Assembly: GCF_029784135.1 (NCBI RefSeq)
Contig: NC_073744.1
Coordinates: forward strand, 82,191,935-82,255,934
Reading direction: 5' to 3'
From: Toxorhynchites rutilus septentrionalis
Lineage: Eukaryota > Arthropoda > Insecta > Diptera > Culicidae
Length of the DNA stretch: 64,000 nucleotides
Shown here: positions 1 to 10,962 of the stretch, in pieces
Layout: each line of letters begins with the position of its first letter
How positions within the stretch are numbered: the stretch's first letter is position 1
Position numbers and translations under genes: made by a program
The notes under the pieces: generated by a model
The model's database searches: none
What the model saw: only the letters and a program-made list of their open reading frames with translations
Told to the model about the DNA's origin: nothing

Positions 1-80
1 CTAATACCTTGAAAGAGTGTACAAATCGGCTTGTTACGCAAAAATTTGTTCCTATGAAAAACTCGAACAGCTGGTAAAAT

Positions 81-2009
81 TTGGATCTTTTACGCCTTAA
101 ACGTGAGAGAGACAGATGGTACAAGAAATTTTGTAGAACAAATGATGGAAATCATTGGAATATGTACACAAACGCGCGCAATATATATTCACAGTCGATT
201 AAGAAAACTCGTTGTGAATATATTCAGAGGAAGATTGATCTGCATCAAAGCATCAGCAAGGAGTTATGGAAAATTTTGAAATCTTTATTAAAACCTAGTA
301 ATAGCAAACCGCGTTCCATAACTTTTAATGGCACACTTGAACAGTCTGAACAGGCTATAGCATCTAAGTTTAACGATTATTTTGTCAATAGTGTTTCATT
401 GATCAATCAGTCCATTGAATTGGTTGATGAACCTGATGAAATAAAACAGCCGGTTAACAGTAGTTGTAGATTTGAAAGTTTTCACCCAATTACATTAAAT
501 GAACTTAGAACTATTTGCTTTTCTTTAGGAAAAACGGCTGGAGTGGATAATGTCAATGCTAGAGTTATTCAAGATTGCTTTCATGTCATCGATCACATCT
601 TGCTGGACCTTATTAATAAATCTTTGCTAACTGGGCATGTGCCTAAGGTGTGGAAGGAATCTTTAATAGTTCCAATTCAAAAGGTTGCTGGAACGATTAA
701 AGCCGAAGAGTTTCGTCCCATCAATATGCTGCACACGCTAGAGAAAATATTAGAAGTAGTCGTTAAAGGCCAGCTGCTGGAATATTTAAATTGCAATGCT
801 TTGCTAATACCAGAACAATCGGGATATCGGGAAGGTCATTCCTGTGAAACCGCATTGAACTTGGTATTAGCAAAATGGAAAGAGAAACTAGAGTGCAAAG
901 AGAATATCATTGCTGTTTTTTTGGATCTAAAACGCGCTTTCGAAACAATTTCTAGGCCCTTGTTGTTGAACACGATTAAGCGCTTTGGATTTACGAGTAC
1001 TGCATATAAATGGTTCGAAAGCTATTTAAATGACAGAACTCAACGGACTATTTTTAATGATACAATTTCGAATCCCCTAGGGAATAATCTTGGAGTACCT
1101 CAGGGAAGTGTATTAGGGCCCCTTTTATTTATTATGTATATCAATGACATGGGAAGAGTTTTACGATTTTGTGATATCAATCTTTTTGCAGATGATACTG
1201 TGTTATTCATTGCAGCTAATGATTTAGATCAGGTCGTTTTCCATTTGAATGGAGATTTACATTCTTTAAGTAGATGGTTGAAGTATAAGCAATTGAAATT
1301 GAACATAAGTAAAACTAAATATATGGTAATCTCGCGAAATCGTTTAAATGAAAACGTCTCCATCGTTATTGATAATGAGACTATTGATCGAGTTCGGGAC
1401 ATTAAATATCTTGGCGTGATTATTGATGACAAACTCAAGTTCAACACTCACATTGACAATGTCATCAAGAAAATTGCCAAGAAGTATGGAATCTTATGTC
1501 GATTGAAAAACGATTTAACTATTTGCAGCAAAATACAGCTATACAAATCAATCATCTCTCCTCATTTAGACTTTTGCTCTTCCATTTTATTTTTAGCCAA
1601 TGACACACAAATATCGAGATTACAGCGCTTGCAAAACAAAATAATGCGGTTGATACTAAAATGTAACAGATTCACTTCCTCATCTTTAATGTTGGACGCT
1701 CTGCAATGGTTATCCGTGAAGCAAAGGATTGTTTATTTAACTATGGTGTTCATTTTCAAAGTAGTTAAAGGTTTGCTGCCTCGATATTTGTGTGATCGAG
1801 TTGAAAGAGGAATTGACTTTCATAGTTATAACACTAGAAACGCGAATGAAATAAGAACACCTAATTTCTTGTCATGTGCTTCACAAAATTCGTTATACTT
1901 CAAAGGAATAAATTTGTTCAACTCGATGCCAAGACATATTAAATGCGCAACAACACTTACAGAATTTAAGAGGCACTGTATTTCACATGTAAAAGCTGTG
2001 TTCTCTTAA
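81..2009 (+). CDS. Non-LTR retrotransposon reverse transcriptase ORF (LINE-A), 5'-truncated
   Basis: The open frame runs 642 codons without a stop. It carries the RT core: a finger region with a TAGVDNVNA-type motif, GVPQGSVLGP at about residues 338-347, and the catalytic FADD at 369-372. A long C-terminal thumb and linker includes LQRLQNKIMRL, as in the L2/Crack/CR1 group of LINEs. The protein would copy its own mRNA at a nicked target site. The frame opens at a TTG after a stop, and no endonuclease precedes it, so the copy is 5'-truncated or its upstream part lies outside the window; bases 1-80 are probably out-of-frame element sequence. The absence of stops over 1.9 kb suggests a young insertion. 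The RT assignment is firm; the clade is not. Confidence 0.9.
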   Translation: MDLLRLKRERDRWYKKFCRTNDGNHWNMYTNARNIYSQSIKKTRCEYIQRKIDLHQSISKELWKILKSLLKPSNSKPRSITFNGTLEQSEQAIASKFNDYFVNSVSLINQSIELVDEPDEIKQPVNSSCRFESFHPITLNELRTICFSLGKTAGVDNVNARVIQDCFHVIDHILLDLINKSLLTGHVPKVWKESLIVPIQKVAGTIKAEEFRPINMLHTLEKILEVVVKGQLLEYLNCNALLIPEQSGYREGHSCETALNLVLAKWKEKLECKENIIAVFLDLKRAFETISRPLLLNTIKRFGFTSTAYKWFESYLNDRTQRTIFNDTISNPLGNNLGVPQGSVLGPLLFIMYINDMGRVLRFCDINLFADDTVLFIAANDLDQVVFHLNGDLHSLSRWLKYKQLKLNISKTKYMVISRNRLNENVSIVIDNETIDRVRDIKYLGVIIDDKLKFNTHIDNVIKKIAKKYGILCRLKNDLTICSKIQLYKSIISPHLDFCSSILFLANDTQISRLQRLQNKIMRLILKCNRFTSSSLMLDALQWLSVKQRIVYLTMVFIFKVVKGLLPRYLCDRVERGIDFHSYNTRNANEIRTPNFLSCASQNSLYFKGINLFNSMPRHIKCATTLTEFKRHCISHVKAVFS

Positions 2010-2690
2010 CAGTTGAACGAGTTTTTGTTTATTTTTATGACGAAGATCTTTACTGACGAAGTTTTATACGAACGGATAATTTAATGTGGACAATTTTTTT
2101 GCAGCTTGTTTTCAATATTTTCAATGAATCTGACGAAGTTTTTGAACGGATTATATTATGTAGATTATTTAATTTTTTTTAAATCATCTTTTTTAAATTT
2201 GTATTGATCTCTATTATGTCTGTCATGATCTTGGTGATGATGGACTATTTTTATTTTTATTTTGTCGTTCTTATAGTTGTATTAGTTTAAAAAAAAAAAA
2301 AATAAAAGTAGTCTACAAAAGATTGAGCGTCGCGCGCGAGACACAGATATAAAGGATATTAAATTGAAAGTTTTTTTTAAGTGCCGGTCTAGGAATTTTT
2401 CGTAAAGGAAATTTTCTCGATTTCTCTGAATGAGGGTATTCAAAGTCAATCTAAAACAAGGCTGGCGGTTGGACTTGTGCTCTGGTGGACCACTTGGCTG
2501 CAAGGGCCACGTCGGGACCGTATCGGCTCTGTGGCGGCATGACTGAGTATTGGCTTTTTTGGACATTGCAATTTTTTGAACTTATATCTGTAAATAAAAT
2601 CAGTTCGTTTTTCATGTTTGCTAAACTGATTTCAATGTTGAAAAAAAAAATTATCTTTTAGATAACTCGTCTTGCTCAAACCTCTGTAGG
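2010..2690 (+). repeat. 3' UTR and tail region of LINE-A
   Basis: Non-coding sequence after the LINE-A stop. The whole block recurs at 31.27-32.47 kb, so it is a repeat unit and probably the natural 3' end, closing near the motif ctcaaacctctg. This copy has an extra A-rich piece at about 2287-2345 that the other copy lacks. That piece is either an internal A-tail junction or a small insertion. Confidence 0.6.
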
Positions 2691-2743
2691 GGAAGGAGGC
2701 GGGACCATCATCATCATCATTTTTTTATCCCTCCATCACAGTC

Positions 2744-5008
2744 GTGTCCTTCTCGTCAACGGTCAACAGTCGTCCCGGACCTGTGTTTTGGCATGGAAAA
2801 GGGGTCTTCCAGCCCTTTAGTGCAGGCGAGTACAATTCCTTATACTTCAATTTCGTACCTGATACTCGTTACGATTCCAGTCACATCTGGTTACCAAGTA
2901 TGACAACGTCGCATAATTACCATTCATCCGGTCGCCCATGGTTACTCCCAACGGAATGCACACAAAACAGCATGATGGAAGCTCCCAAGTCGCCCGACAC
3001 AGTCGAGTGCCGGTGTCGTCTCTCCGCCGACTGTTCCTGCCATCCAAGACATTCCGTTCCTGTGTCTGGAGCTGGCGAGGGAGTCTTCCAACCTGCTACC
3101 TCAGGCAAGTACGTCTGTAATTTCGCTTCTTCGCTTCCTGAAATTGGTCCCATTAACCGTGACACGAACCCTGAAGTATCCGTCGATTCTGCTGCTTGTC
3201 GGTCACCAATCATCGAAACAGAACATCTTTCATCACCGTCTCCGCTGATTGTTTCTGGGGAATTAACGGTTTATTACCAGAATGTTCGGGGAATGCGGAC
3301 AAAAATTGACGACGTTTTCTTGGCCATTTCATCCTGCCATTATGATGTAATTGTGCTGACGGAAACTTGGCTCGACGATAAAATTTTTTCATCACAAGTT
3401 TTTGGAGATTCGTACACAGTTCTTAGAACAGATCGCAGCAAAGTCAACAGTCGTAAATCAACTGGCGGTGGAGTGTTGATTGCTATTTCAAGTAACCTCA
3501 ACGGATACATCGATCCCACATCTGTAAATGTTACACTCGAACAGGTTTGGGTCAAGGTGAAGCTGCAATATTGCTCAATGAGTATCGGTGCTATTTATCT
3601 ACCACCTGACCGCAAAAATGATTTAGCAAGCGTTAGTGATCATATTGAGTCAATTGCAGCGGTCTATTCCCGCCTTGGGGATAATGATCTTGCCATTTTG
3701 CTTGGTGACTACAATCAGTCGGGACTTGTCTGGAACACTCCAAGAAACGATCGTCCTTCCGTTGATGCCTTGCAATCTAGCATTTCTGTCGCTTGTGCTT
3801 CGTTACTAGACGGTTTCAGTTTGCACGGTTTATCTCAAATCAATCATATTACCAATCAGAATGCACGAATTTTGGATTTTGCCCTGGTAAATGAAGCTAC
3901 GCTCTCACGATGCCTTCTCGAAGAAGCAGCCGAACCGCTCTCCGTTCTTGACTTCAACCATCCTGCTTTGGAGTTGACAGTTAGTCTATCACAGTCCATC
4001 GTACTTGAAAACATTCCGGATGAACCTGGACTTGACTTTCATCGAACCAATACTGAAGGCTTACTAGAAGCCCTTCGCCAAACTGATTGGCATTTCTTAG
4101 AATCCGCTGACGATATAAACGTTGCAGTTGATTGCTTTACAAGCTTGCTTAAAAGTCATTTGGTTGATTTCATCCCACTGCGCAGACCGTCTCCTAAGCC
4201 ACCCTGGGGAAATGCACACCTAAGACATCTAAAATGTCTAAGATCGAAGGCGCTTCGAGTTTATTGCCGATCCCGGTGCTTATATACCAAGCAACATTTC
4301 GCGCGGGCTAGTGACAGTTACCGAATATATAACCGCTATTTATACAAACGCTACAGCATACGGACTCAAGAAGATTTACGTAGACACCCTGCACATTTTT
4401 GGAAATTCGTGAAGTCAAAACGGAAGGATAACAATGGGTTGCCCGCGGAAATGTTTCTGGGCAACGAGGTTGTTCATTCAACTGCAGAAAAATGTAGATT
4501 GTTTGCAACTCACTTCAAAAGCGCATTCAACGACACGATTTCGTCAAGAATCTTGGACGCTTGTAGAGATACTCCAAGAGACGTGTGCCATCTGGGAAAC
4601 CTCGACATCACACCGAATCAAGTGAAATTCGCCATAAACAAATTGAGATGTTCAATATCCAGTCCTGATGGAATACCTACCTACATCCTTAAAAAATGTT
4701 GTGACGAGTTGGTTTCTCCACTCACGTCCATCTTTAATCTGTCATTAAGGCAACGCTGTTTTCCCACAAGCTGGAAGACGTCTATCATGTTTCCTGTGTT
4801 TAAAAAAGGGAATCGGCAGAATGTTGAGAACTACAGAGGAATAACTTCGCTTTGCGCCTGTTCCAAGGTTTTCGAAATTCTTATGAACGACCTACTTTTC
4901 GACTCTTGCAAGAATTACATTGCCATGGATCAGCACGGGTTTTATCCGAAAAGGTCAACTACCACGAACCTAGTTCAGTTCGCCTCTTTTTGTATAAAAA
5001 AACATTGA
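2744..5008 (+). CDS. Non-LTR retrotransposon ORF2, endonuclease and N-terminal RT (LINE-B, CR1/T1-like)
   Basis: First half of a frameshifted ORF2. An apurinic-like endonuclease starts at YYQN (residues 177-180, metal-binding Asn) with TETW (Glu about 207), LGDYN (Asp about 322) and a terminal FNHP motif. The RT fingers follow (SPDGIPTYILKK, FPVFKKGNR, ENYRGI). The order EN-RT and these motifs fit CR1/T1-Q type mosquito LINEs. The first codon here is GTG, so the real start is uncertain. The N-terminal 170 residues are Cys/Ser/Pro-rich and contain a repeated GVFQP motif. The frame ends at a TGA just after a run of seven A (4996-5002); the RT continues in another frame from there. Confidence 0.85.
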   Translation: MSFSSTVNSRPGPVFWHGKGVFQPFSAGEYNSLYFNFVPDTRYDSSHIWLPSMTTSHNYHSSGRPWLLPTECTQNSMMEAPKSPDTVECRCRLSADCSCHPRHSVPVSGAGEGVFQPATSGKYVCNFASSLPEIGPINRDTNPEVSVDSAACRSPIIETEHLSSPSPLIVSGELTVYYQNVRGMRTKIDDVFLAISSCHYDVIVLTETWLDDKIFSSQVFGDSYTVLRTDRSKVNSRKSTGGGVLIAISSNLNGYIDPTSVNVTLEQVWVKVKLQYCSMSIGAIYLPPDRKNDLASVSDHIESIAAVYSRLGDNDLAILLGDYNQSGLVWNTPRNDRPSVDALQSSISVACASLLDGFSLHGLSQINHITNQNARILDFALVNEATLSRCLLEEAAEPLSVLDFNHPALELTVSLSQSIVLENIPDEPGLDFHRTNTEGLLEALRQTDWHFLESADDINVAVDCFTSLLKSHLVDFIPLRRPSPKPPWGNAHLRHLKCLRSKALRVYCRSRCLYTKQHFARASDSYRIYNRYLYKRYSIRTQEDLRRHPAHFWKFVKSKRKDNNGLPAEMFLGNEVVHSTAEKCRLFATHFKSAFNDTISSRILDACRDTPRDVCHLGNLDITPNQVKFAINKLRCSISSPDGIPTYILKKCCDELVSPLTSIFNLSLRQRCFPTSWKTSIMFPVFKKGNRQNVENYRGITSLCACSKVFEILMNDLLFDSCKNYIAMDQHGFYPKRSTTTNLVQFASFCIKKH

Positions 5009-6137
5009 TGCTGGTGCCCAAGTCGACACCGTCTACACAGACTTGAAATCTGCCTTCGATAGAGTTGATCATGGAATACTGTTGGAACGATTAGGGAGAA
5101 TCGGTATCTCCGCGGATATTATCAGCTGGTTCAAATCATACCTCTTAAATCGTAGGCTCACTGTTAGCATTGGGTCGGTAACTTCGGAACATTTCTCGAA
5201 TTTATCTGGCGTGCCACAAGGGAGCAATCTGGGCCCCTTGCTATTTTCAATATTTATTAATGAGCTATCTGTCATACTACCACCCGGCTATCGACTGCTT
5301 TACGCTGACGACGTCAAAATCTACATGGTCATGAGGAGTATTGAGGACTGTTACGCTTTACAACGGCTGCTGGATCGTTTCACTGAATGGTGTACACGGA
5401 ACATGCTTACGCTAAGCATTCATAAATGCAACGTTATCACGTTCCACCGCAAGCTCAATCCGACAGAGTACGATTACGCAATTGACGGACAGTCTCTCGA
5501 TCGTGTATATCAAGTTCATGATCTCGGGATCATCCTATACTCAGCATTCACCTTCCGATCACACTACAACGACATTATTTCTAGAGCTAACCGCCAGCTG
5601 GGATTCATGTTTAAAATATCCCAAGAGTTTAACGACCCACTTTGCCTCCGGTCTCTATACTGCACTCTGGTGCGATCGATTCTGGAATTTAACTCTGTAG
5701 TTTGGTGCCCATACCAGTCAACATGGACCGCAAGAGTCGAAGCAATACAGAGGAAATTCGTTAGATATGCCCTCCGACGTCTTCCGTGGCGAGATGCATT
5801 GAACCTTCCCCGATACGAAGATCGATGCAGATTGCTGGGACTGCAGACATTGGAACAGAGAAGGAGTATTGACCAAGCTGTGTTTGTTGCAAAAATTTTC
5901 AACGGAGAAGCTGACGCACCGGAATTATTAGGACAGCTTAACATCTACGCTCCTGAACGACTGCTTCGCCAACGAAACTTTCTGCTTCTTGAGCCCCGAA
6001 ATACTTTGTATGGCCTCCATGACCCTGTGCGATTCATGTCGGCAAGTTTCAATGAAGTTTTCGCTCACTTTGATTTTGGCTCTAATGCGTCCGCATTCAA
6101 ACACAGACTCACAGAACTGAATAGGATGAACCACTGA
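5004..6137 (+). CDS. LINE-B ORF2 continued: RT palm and thumb, after a frameshift
   Basis: This continues LINE-B in the next frame. Reading passes directly from the A-run at 4996-5002 into a DAGAQVDTVYTDLKSAFD-like RT segment, then GVPQGSNLGP and the catalytic YADD (codons at 5301-5312), ending in a basic C-terminal domain (LEQRR, RLLRQRNF). One extra A in the homopolymer explains the break. Otherwise the element has no internal stop over 3.4 kb. It is therefore either freshly dead or intact with a base-calling error. No RNase H domain is visible, as expected for CR1-type elements. Confidence 0.85.
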   Translation: MDAGAQVDTVYTDLKSAFDRVDHGILLERLGRIGISADIISWFKSYLLNRRLTVSIGSVTSEHFSNLSGVPQGSNLGPLLFSIFINELSVILPPGYRLLYADDVKIYMVMRSIEDCYALQRLLDRFTEWCTRNMLTLSIHKCNVITFHRKLNPTEYDYAIDGQSLDRVYQVHDLGIILYSAFTFRSHYNDIISRANRQLGFMFKISQEFNDPLCLRSLYCTLVRSILEFNSVVWCPYQSTWTARVEAIQRKFVRYALRRLPWRDALNLPRYEDRCRLLGLQTLEQRRSIDQAVFVAKIFNGEADAPELLGQLNIYAPERLLRQRNFLLLEPRNTLYGLHDPVRFMSASFNEVFAHFDFGSNASAFKHRLTELNRMNH

Positions 6138-6425
6138 CAACGACATTAACTATGGACAAGGGCCCAGTTCCCAATTAGTTTTTTGTTATTTTTTTTATGA
6201 TTTGACCACAGTTGACGCCTATTATTATTTACTTTTTTATATTTGTTGTGTTCAAAATGTGCTACTTTTTTATACTTATATATGTTTTGCATGTGAATGA
6301 AAAGATATGGGGTTTTGGCCTCCTCTATTTGGTTTTTCCCCATCTTAATTCATTGAGACAACAAAAAGTCAGATGAATAAATAATAAATAATAAATAATA
6401 AAGAAATAAATAAATATTGTAAATT
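6138..6425 (+). repeat. LINE-B 3' UTR ending in an AATAA microsatellite
   Basis: A T-rich trailer after the ORF2 stop. It ends in repeated aataa/aataaat units (about 6372-6418), the short tandem 3' terminus typical of CR1-like LINEs rather than a poly(A) tail. LINE-C ends the same way. Confidence 0.6.
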
Positions 6426-8032
6426 TGGTGTAAATAAAATGTGTACAAAGGATTAAGTAACTTATTTGCTATCAACCGATTGATTCGGTCTGTGGTGTGG
6501 TTTGGTTTTGGATTGGTCCTTAACAGGACCAAAGAAGCGAATGGAATTTTCCATTTGCTCCGCATCGCACGCGGCACTGGGCCGCTCGGAATCATTCCGT
6601 GGAAACGCATTCTCTCCTAAGTAGCATAACTGCTACTTTGGTTGAGATTGCCATATTCGTTGACCTTGCGTGTCAGCCGCATGGGCGGCTGTGGAAAAGT
6701 TTGATTCGAACACGCACAAACATGATCGCAGTAAAATACAGTCCACTGCTTGGTGAAACAACACAACCGATTACGCTTTGCTTCGTGAACCAGGCTAACT
6801 TTAGAGAACAGTCTTCGCTGTAATACTACTGCAAGAAGCTGAAAAATAAACAATTCTTGCCCTTAATTGACTGCTTAGATTTTAATGACCACCAATTTTA
6901 GAGTCGATCGCAATCGTGATACACATTTCGTCGATTTCGCTAACAACGGGATTATTTTTCCTGAACGCGGCTCCAACTCTTATCTTCATTTGCCACTTCG
7001 TTGAAACAGTCCTGAAAGGTGTGTCGTGAGTTTCGTGTATAAGGTTTGATTCAGTTCCGCCTTTTTTGTTTCATTTACAGGTCTTGAAGACGACGATTAG
7101 CTGTTACTCTCAGAACATTCGTCGCAAGATATTTTATGTACTCCAATAACATTGCCAGCAAGACTGTTTACGTTTCAAGAACTCCAAAATAATCCGACTA
7201 GATCTTCGGGGTCTGAAAAGGTTGCAATTGAGTAATTCTGATCTTCTCCTAAGTAGTTGAATTCTTATCAGAAAAAAAACCCTGGTCAATATTACTTCCA
7301 GAAAACTTGAATCTATATTAAAGGATATGTACGGAAACGGAAAATTGATTCATAGTTCATTATTTTTATGTAAAAATGTGTTTACTTGTTTTAAAATGTA
7401 ATCCTTTATTCACTTCATGCACAAATGCAGTGTCATTCAGTTTCGTATTCGCAAATAAAAAGCCGAATATCCGACTATCAGGCTTTGAAGCTATCAGGTA
7501 GCCAGCCAACCTACTATCCGTTTCATCACTAATTGATACCAATTTCACTTCAATTTTTTTAAACCTTTTCCTCTACCTTAAACTGATCATGTTTGTCTAC
7601 AAAAGTTATCTTAAATGGGCATAAGAAAGGTTTACAAATACTGCTGGGTGATATAAATATTAGTTTTTGCGCATTTTTGAGTAATCATAAACAGTTTCGA
7701 ATCAATCAATAAAAAAATTTTTTTTTGCTTCGATATAACGCAACGAGAAAAAAAAGTTGACTTATATCGAGGTATAACTGTATTGGATGATCGTTGTCTG
7801 GATTAAATTAAAAGAGAAATTAAAAAAATTAAAATTAATATATAACTATTGCTTGATGCGGCGTGACATGTTTGAATCCAACCTTCTGATCAGCAGAACT
7901 AAGCAATCAACACATATTGCATAGCACAATCCAACAAACATATAATTCGTTGCACAGAATGCTAGCACTGATTCCTGTCTGGAGTGAAACTGAAAGAGAA
8001 AACATAGAGTCAAATGATTTATACCTCTAGTT
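6426..8032. other. No gene or repeat recognised
   Basis: About 1.6 kb of mixed composition. The ORFs are short and look like chance. I found no terminal repeats, RNA gene or similarity to other parts of the window. Confidence 0.5.
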
Positions 8033-9330
8033 CAGGGACACTCAAATTATTTTGGGCAAGAGACCCCCTTTTCAGAAAAAGTGATACCATCGACCCCCTA
8101 TATCCAAAATTCTTATTTTTTTATTATTATCTTATTCATATAAAATACTTACCAATTCAAAAACATTGCGGTTGGTTGAGTGAGTAATCTTGACATCATC
8201 TTCTCATCAATGAATAGACGTAAAATTCAGTAAATATCAAGTGTAATTAATAATTATAAATACAACAAAAACTTCCTACTGAAATATCAGTCATTCTTAT
8301 AGCAAGTTGGTTCACGAAACACAACTTATACAGTATCTTGAAAGTTTCAAGTAGGGGAGGACGAGGGAAGACGGCCACCCGGGGTAAGATGGCCACTCTC
8401 TAGATTATTGAGACAATCAACTTTTGGACAATTATAATACATTAGTTTGGTGTATTGCATTACAATAAAATAAAAACAATAAAAATAAACTTTTCAGATG
8501 GCGACGAGCAACGATTTGTTATTTTGCTCGCAAAAAAATTTAGTGTTTTAGTGGTGAATATGGACTTGTACTGTGAAACCAATGGTACAATAGTAAACAC
8601 ACAGGTCTGTTAAGTGTGTTCATATAGAAAACGATATGTTTTTAAAAGCATTTCATAGAATTATTGAGACACTTTTGCTTGACTCATAGCGGGGGCAAGA
8701 TGGCCACTAATGTAAGAGATGTTATTTGCCATAAACGTACCTTTGAACACGCCTAATTGACGAATTGAGTTAGAACATTACACCACTTGAATTGTTGGTT
8801 GAATAATTTAAGGCGCATGCATGATAAATTTGATGTTTTTCTCAGATACCAAATATAATGATTTTTAATTATGATAATTTCGCAAGGGTTGTACATTAAG
8901 CACGTTATAGGTAATTCAGGAAAAATAAAACCTGCCACTCTTGTCACGCTTGATCTAAAATACAACGACCTTGATATGTAGCACAATTTTGCCGGATACA
9001 ATCACCGTCTATACGCCTAGATTCACCAGTCATTTCATGTGGCCATCTAACCCTTAGTGGTGGCCAACTTGACTCGTCATGATTTTAATAGCACCTTTTT
9101 CATACCTTTTTCAATTTATCATATAACATAATGAAACAAAAAGAAAAACTCTTGGAAGTCAACGTGATTGCGGAAAACATCCTAAAGTTCGATGCTGATA
9201 TAATGAAATTCCTCAATTTTGTATACATAGTGTTTAATTGTACTCTATGCTTAAGGTGGCCGTCCTACTCCGTCTTCCCCTAAGAACTTGTGTTAATTAA
9301 TAAGGGTCGATTTCTAGAACTGGACGATCA
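8033..9330 (-). mobile_element. hAT-like MITE, second copy, split by a TA-element
   Basis: Matches the hAT-like MITE at 42.1-46.3 kb in reverse orientation. It shares the terminal CAGGG...CTCAAA motif, the phrase ttgggcaagagacccc, a 60-bp stretch around attcagtaaatat, and the distal gggtcgattt block. The match fades after about 9330, so the far terminus is lost. The middle is interrupted by the element at 8354-9280. Confidence 0.65.
8354..9280. mobile_element. TA-target DNA transposon/MITE with 26-bp imperfect TIRs
   Basis: The ends read GGGGAGGACGAGGGAAGACG and, on the opposite strand, GGGGAAGACGGAGTAGGACG. TA flanks both sides (8352-8353, 9281-9282). The homologous repeat at 42.2 kb has a single TA here, which fixes the boundaries. 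The motif gatggccact recurs inside, as for subterminal transposase sites. There is no transposase ORF, so it is non-autonomous, about 927 bp. Confidence 0.8.
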
Positions 9331-10422
9331 CTGAAGTCTAGTTCGATGCATCGTGACACGTTGTATCATTAAAGCTACATCACTTACTCTGAGCAAAACT
9401 GAGAGACCACAGCGCCAATCGATGGAAAGACTCGATATGCTAGTATTTGGTCCATGCTGTTGGAAATTGAATCGTAGGATAAGGAGTTAAATGTTTTATG
9501 TGAAAATTTAGAGTGTCATATGACGAGGTGCAGGCAAGTAGGCAAGTTGTATGCAGAATACCAACCCGAATCGCCAGGTATATATCCATCATTGATTTTT
9601 TATACCACGAACCGCAGATGCCTAAATTGCGACTACGATTGAGGCTGAAGATGGAAAGAAACACAATGAAACGGAGGAAAACAGAAGATTTTCAAGAATT
9701 TTTTAATTTGTTCAGAAAATTAATTTCCTAATCATCAAGATTTCAAAACGAGTTGTTGTACACATATGTTTTTGGGGGACGGCAGCTCAAGTTTTGCTTT
9801 CGTGAAATTGAAAGTGCTCAAATGTTAGTGGCAGCTATACCAGCATCATATTTCAATTCTTATCGCACATGACTTCAGTAGGGAACAGATCACCGAATTG
9901 GAACAAACCCAGTTCTGGCTCTCTGCGTGACCTAAGGACAGTCTTCCATCTGATTACTTGCCTCTTCCCGATTTCGACTGAGTTTAGTTGTGTAGGCTTA
10001 CACAAGCTCGTTTCTGATGTATGGCATGTTCTGGGTAGTGCCAAACCCAATGCATGTGGTTCGGCGGTCACATTAGAAAGTGCACACCGTCAAGCTGGTG
10101 CTGCGGTTTTCTTTATATTATGCACTGGCAAGTGTTGGTCAATGGCTTCACGACAAGCTGAACAAGATGGGTCGACATTCTGGTTGCCCGCATTCAAATG
10201 GCTTGAGTCATTTACTTATTGGGTCCAATCAATCTGCATCCTAGACGCAGATAGAGATGTATTTGTCACAACATTTTACATAAGTGAAATGGTAAATTCG
10301 GCTCCATATACGTTTCACCTTAATTCGTCTGCACGAGCGTAGATTTCAAATGTTATTTAGACAAATTGTATAATTACGCACAGATTTTGAGCTTGAGATG
10401 TTTTACAGGTACGATCCGCTGC
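9331..10422. other. No convincing gene
   Basis: Contains one 157-codon open frame (9869-10342, +) in locally GC-richer DNA. It shows no domain I can defend and overlaps a 72-codon frame on the other strand. No repeat boundaries are visible. Confidence 0.4.
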
Positions 10423-10962
10423 TGTTTTATTCCATTTGTTAATTTATTTAGGCTCATTAGCCTTTTAGCTGTAACGGAGCCGGATTTCAATCGTGTACAT
10501 GTTACATGTCTTATCGTATCTATAAATTGTACATTACACAGCAGCCATATCCAGACGTGAAAGTATTCTTTCTGTACCATTGTATAGACATTTAGGCGTA
10601 AGAGTATTCTTTTTGTTGTTCCATTGTTCTGTTAGACCAGGGGTTTTCAATTGGTACTCCGCTGGAAATTTGTGCTCCGTGAAGTTATAGCAAATGCTCC
10701 CATTCCTCAATTTAATTGCACTGGCCATATAGTGATTTATCTTGTTTACTCGGGGTCAGATGTCGTATGACTACGACGCACAACCGAAATAGATTTGTTC
10801 CCAGTTGGGTAATGTCAATGCAATTAGGATTTGTTCTAATGAATCAATAATGCAGCTGCTCCGTCTAATAATGTTGCTATAAAAAGTGCTCTGTCATAAA
10901 AAATTCTGAAAAACCCCTGAGTCAGACCACAGGTCAGCGGAGATAATTGATACCCACTCTAT
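10423..10962 (-). mobile_element. SINE-1 relic (3' part), interrupted by a hAT-like MITE
   Basis: Reverse-strand copy of the 490-bp SINE-1 family (best copies at 19962, 36738, 43120). The shared parts are the tail ttattccatttgttaattta, the block ending in ggctcattag, and the gtaagagtattct stretch. The tRNA-like head is missing or diverged past 10962. The copy is split at 10638-10919. Confidence 0.65.
10638..10919. mobile_element. Short hAT-like MITE inside SINE-1
   Basis: 282 bp with CAGGGGTTTTCAA at one end and CAGGGGTTTTTCA on the opposite strand at the other. The flanking 8-mers tgttagac and agtcagac match at 6 of 8, a decayed hAT-length target duplication. Other SINE-1 copies read straight through this point, giving the empty site. 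Confidence 0.7.

Noticed and set aside
9869..10342. 157-codon plus-strand frame resembling a LINE C-terminal LCTGKCW motif
   Set aside because: The similarity is a few residues only, and the opposite strand is equally open. Not enough to call.
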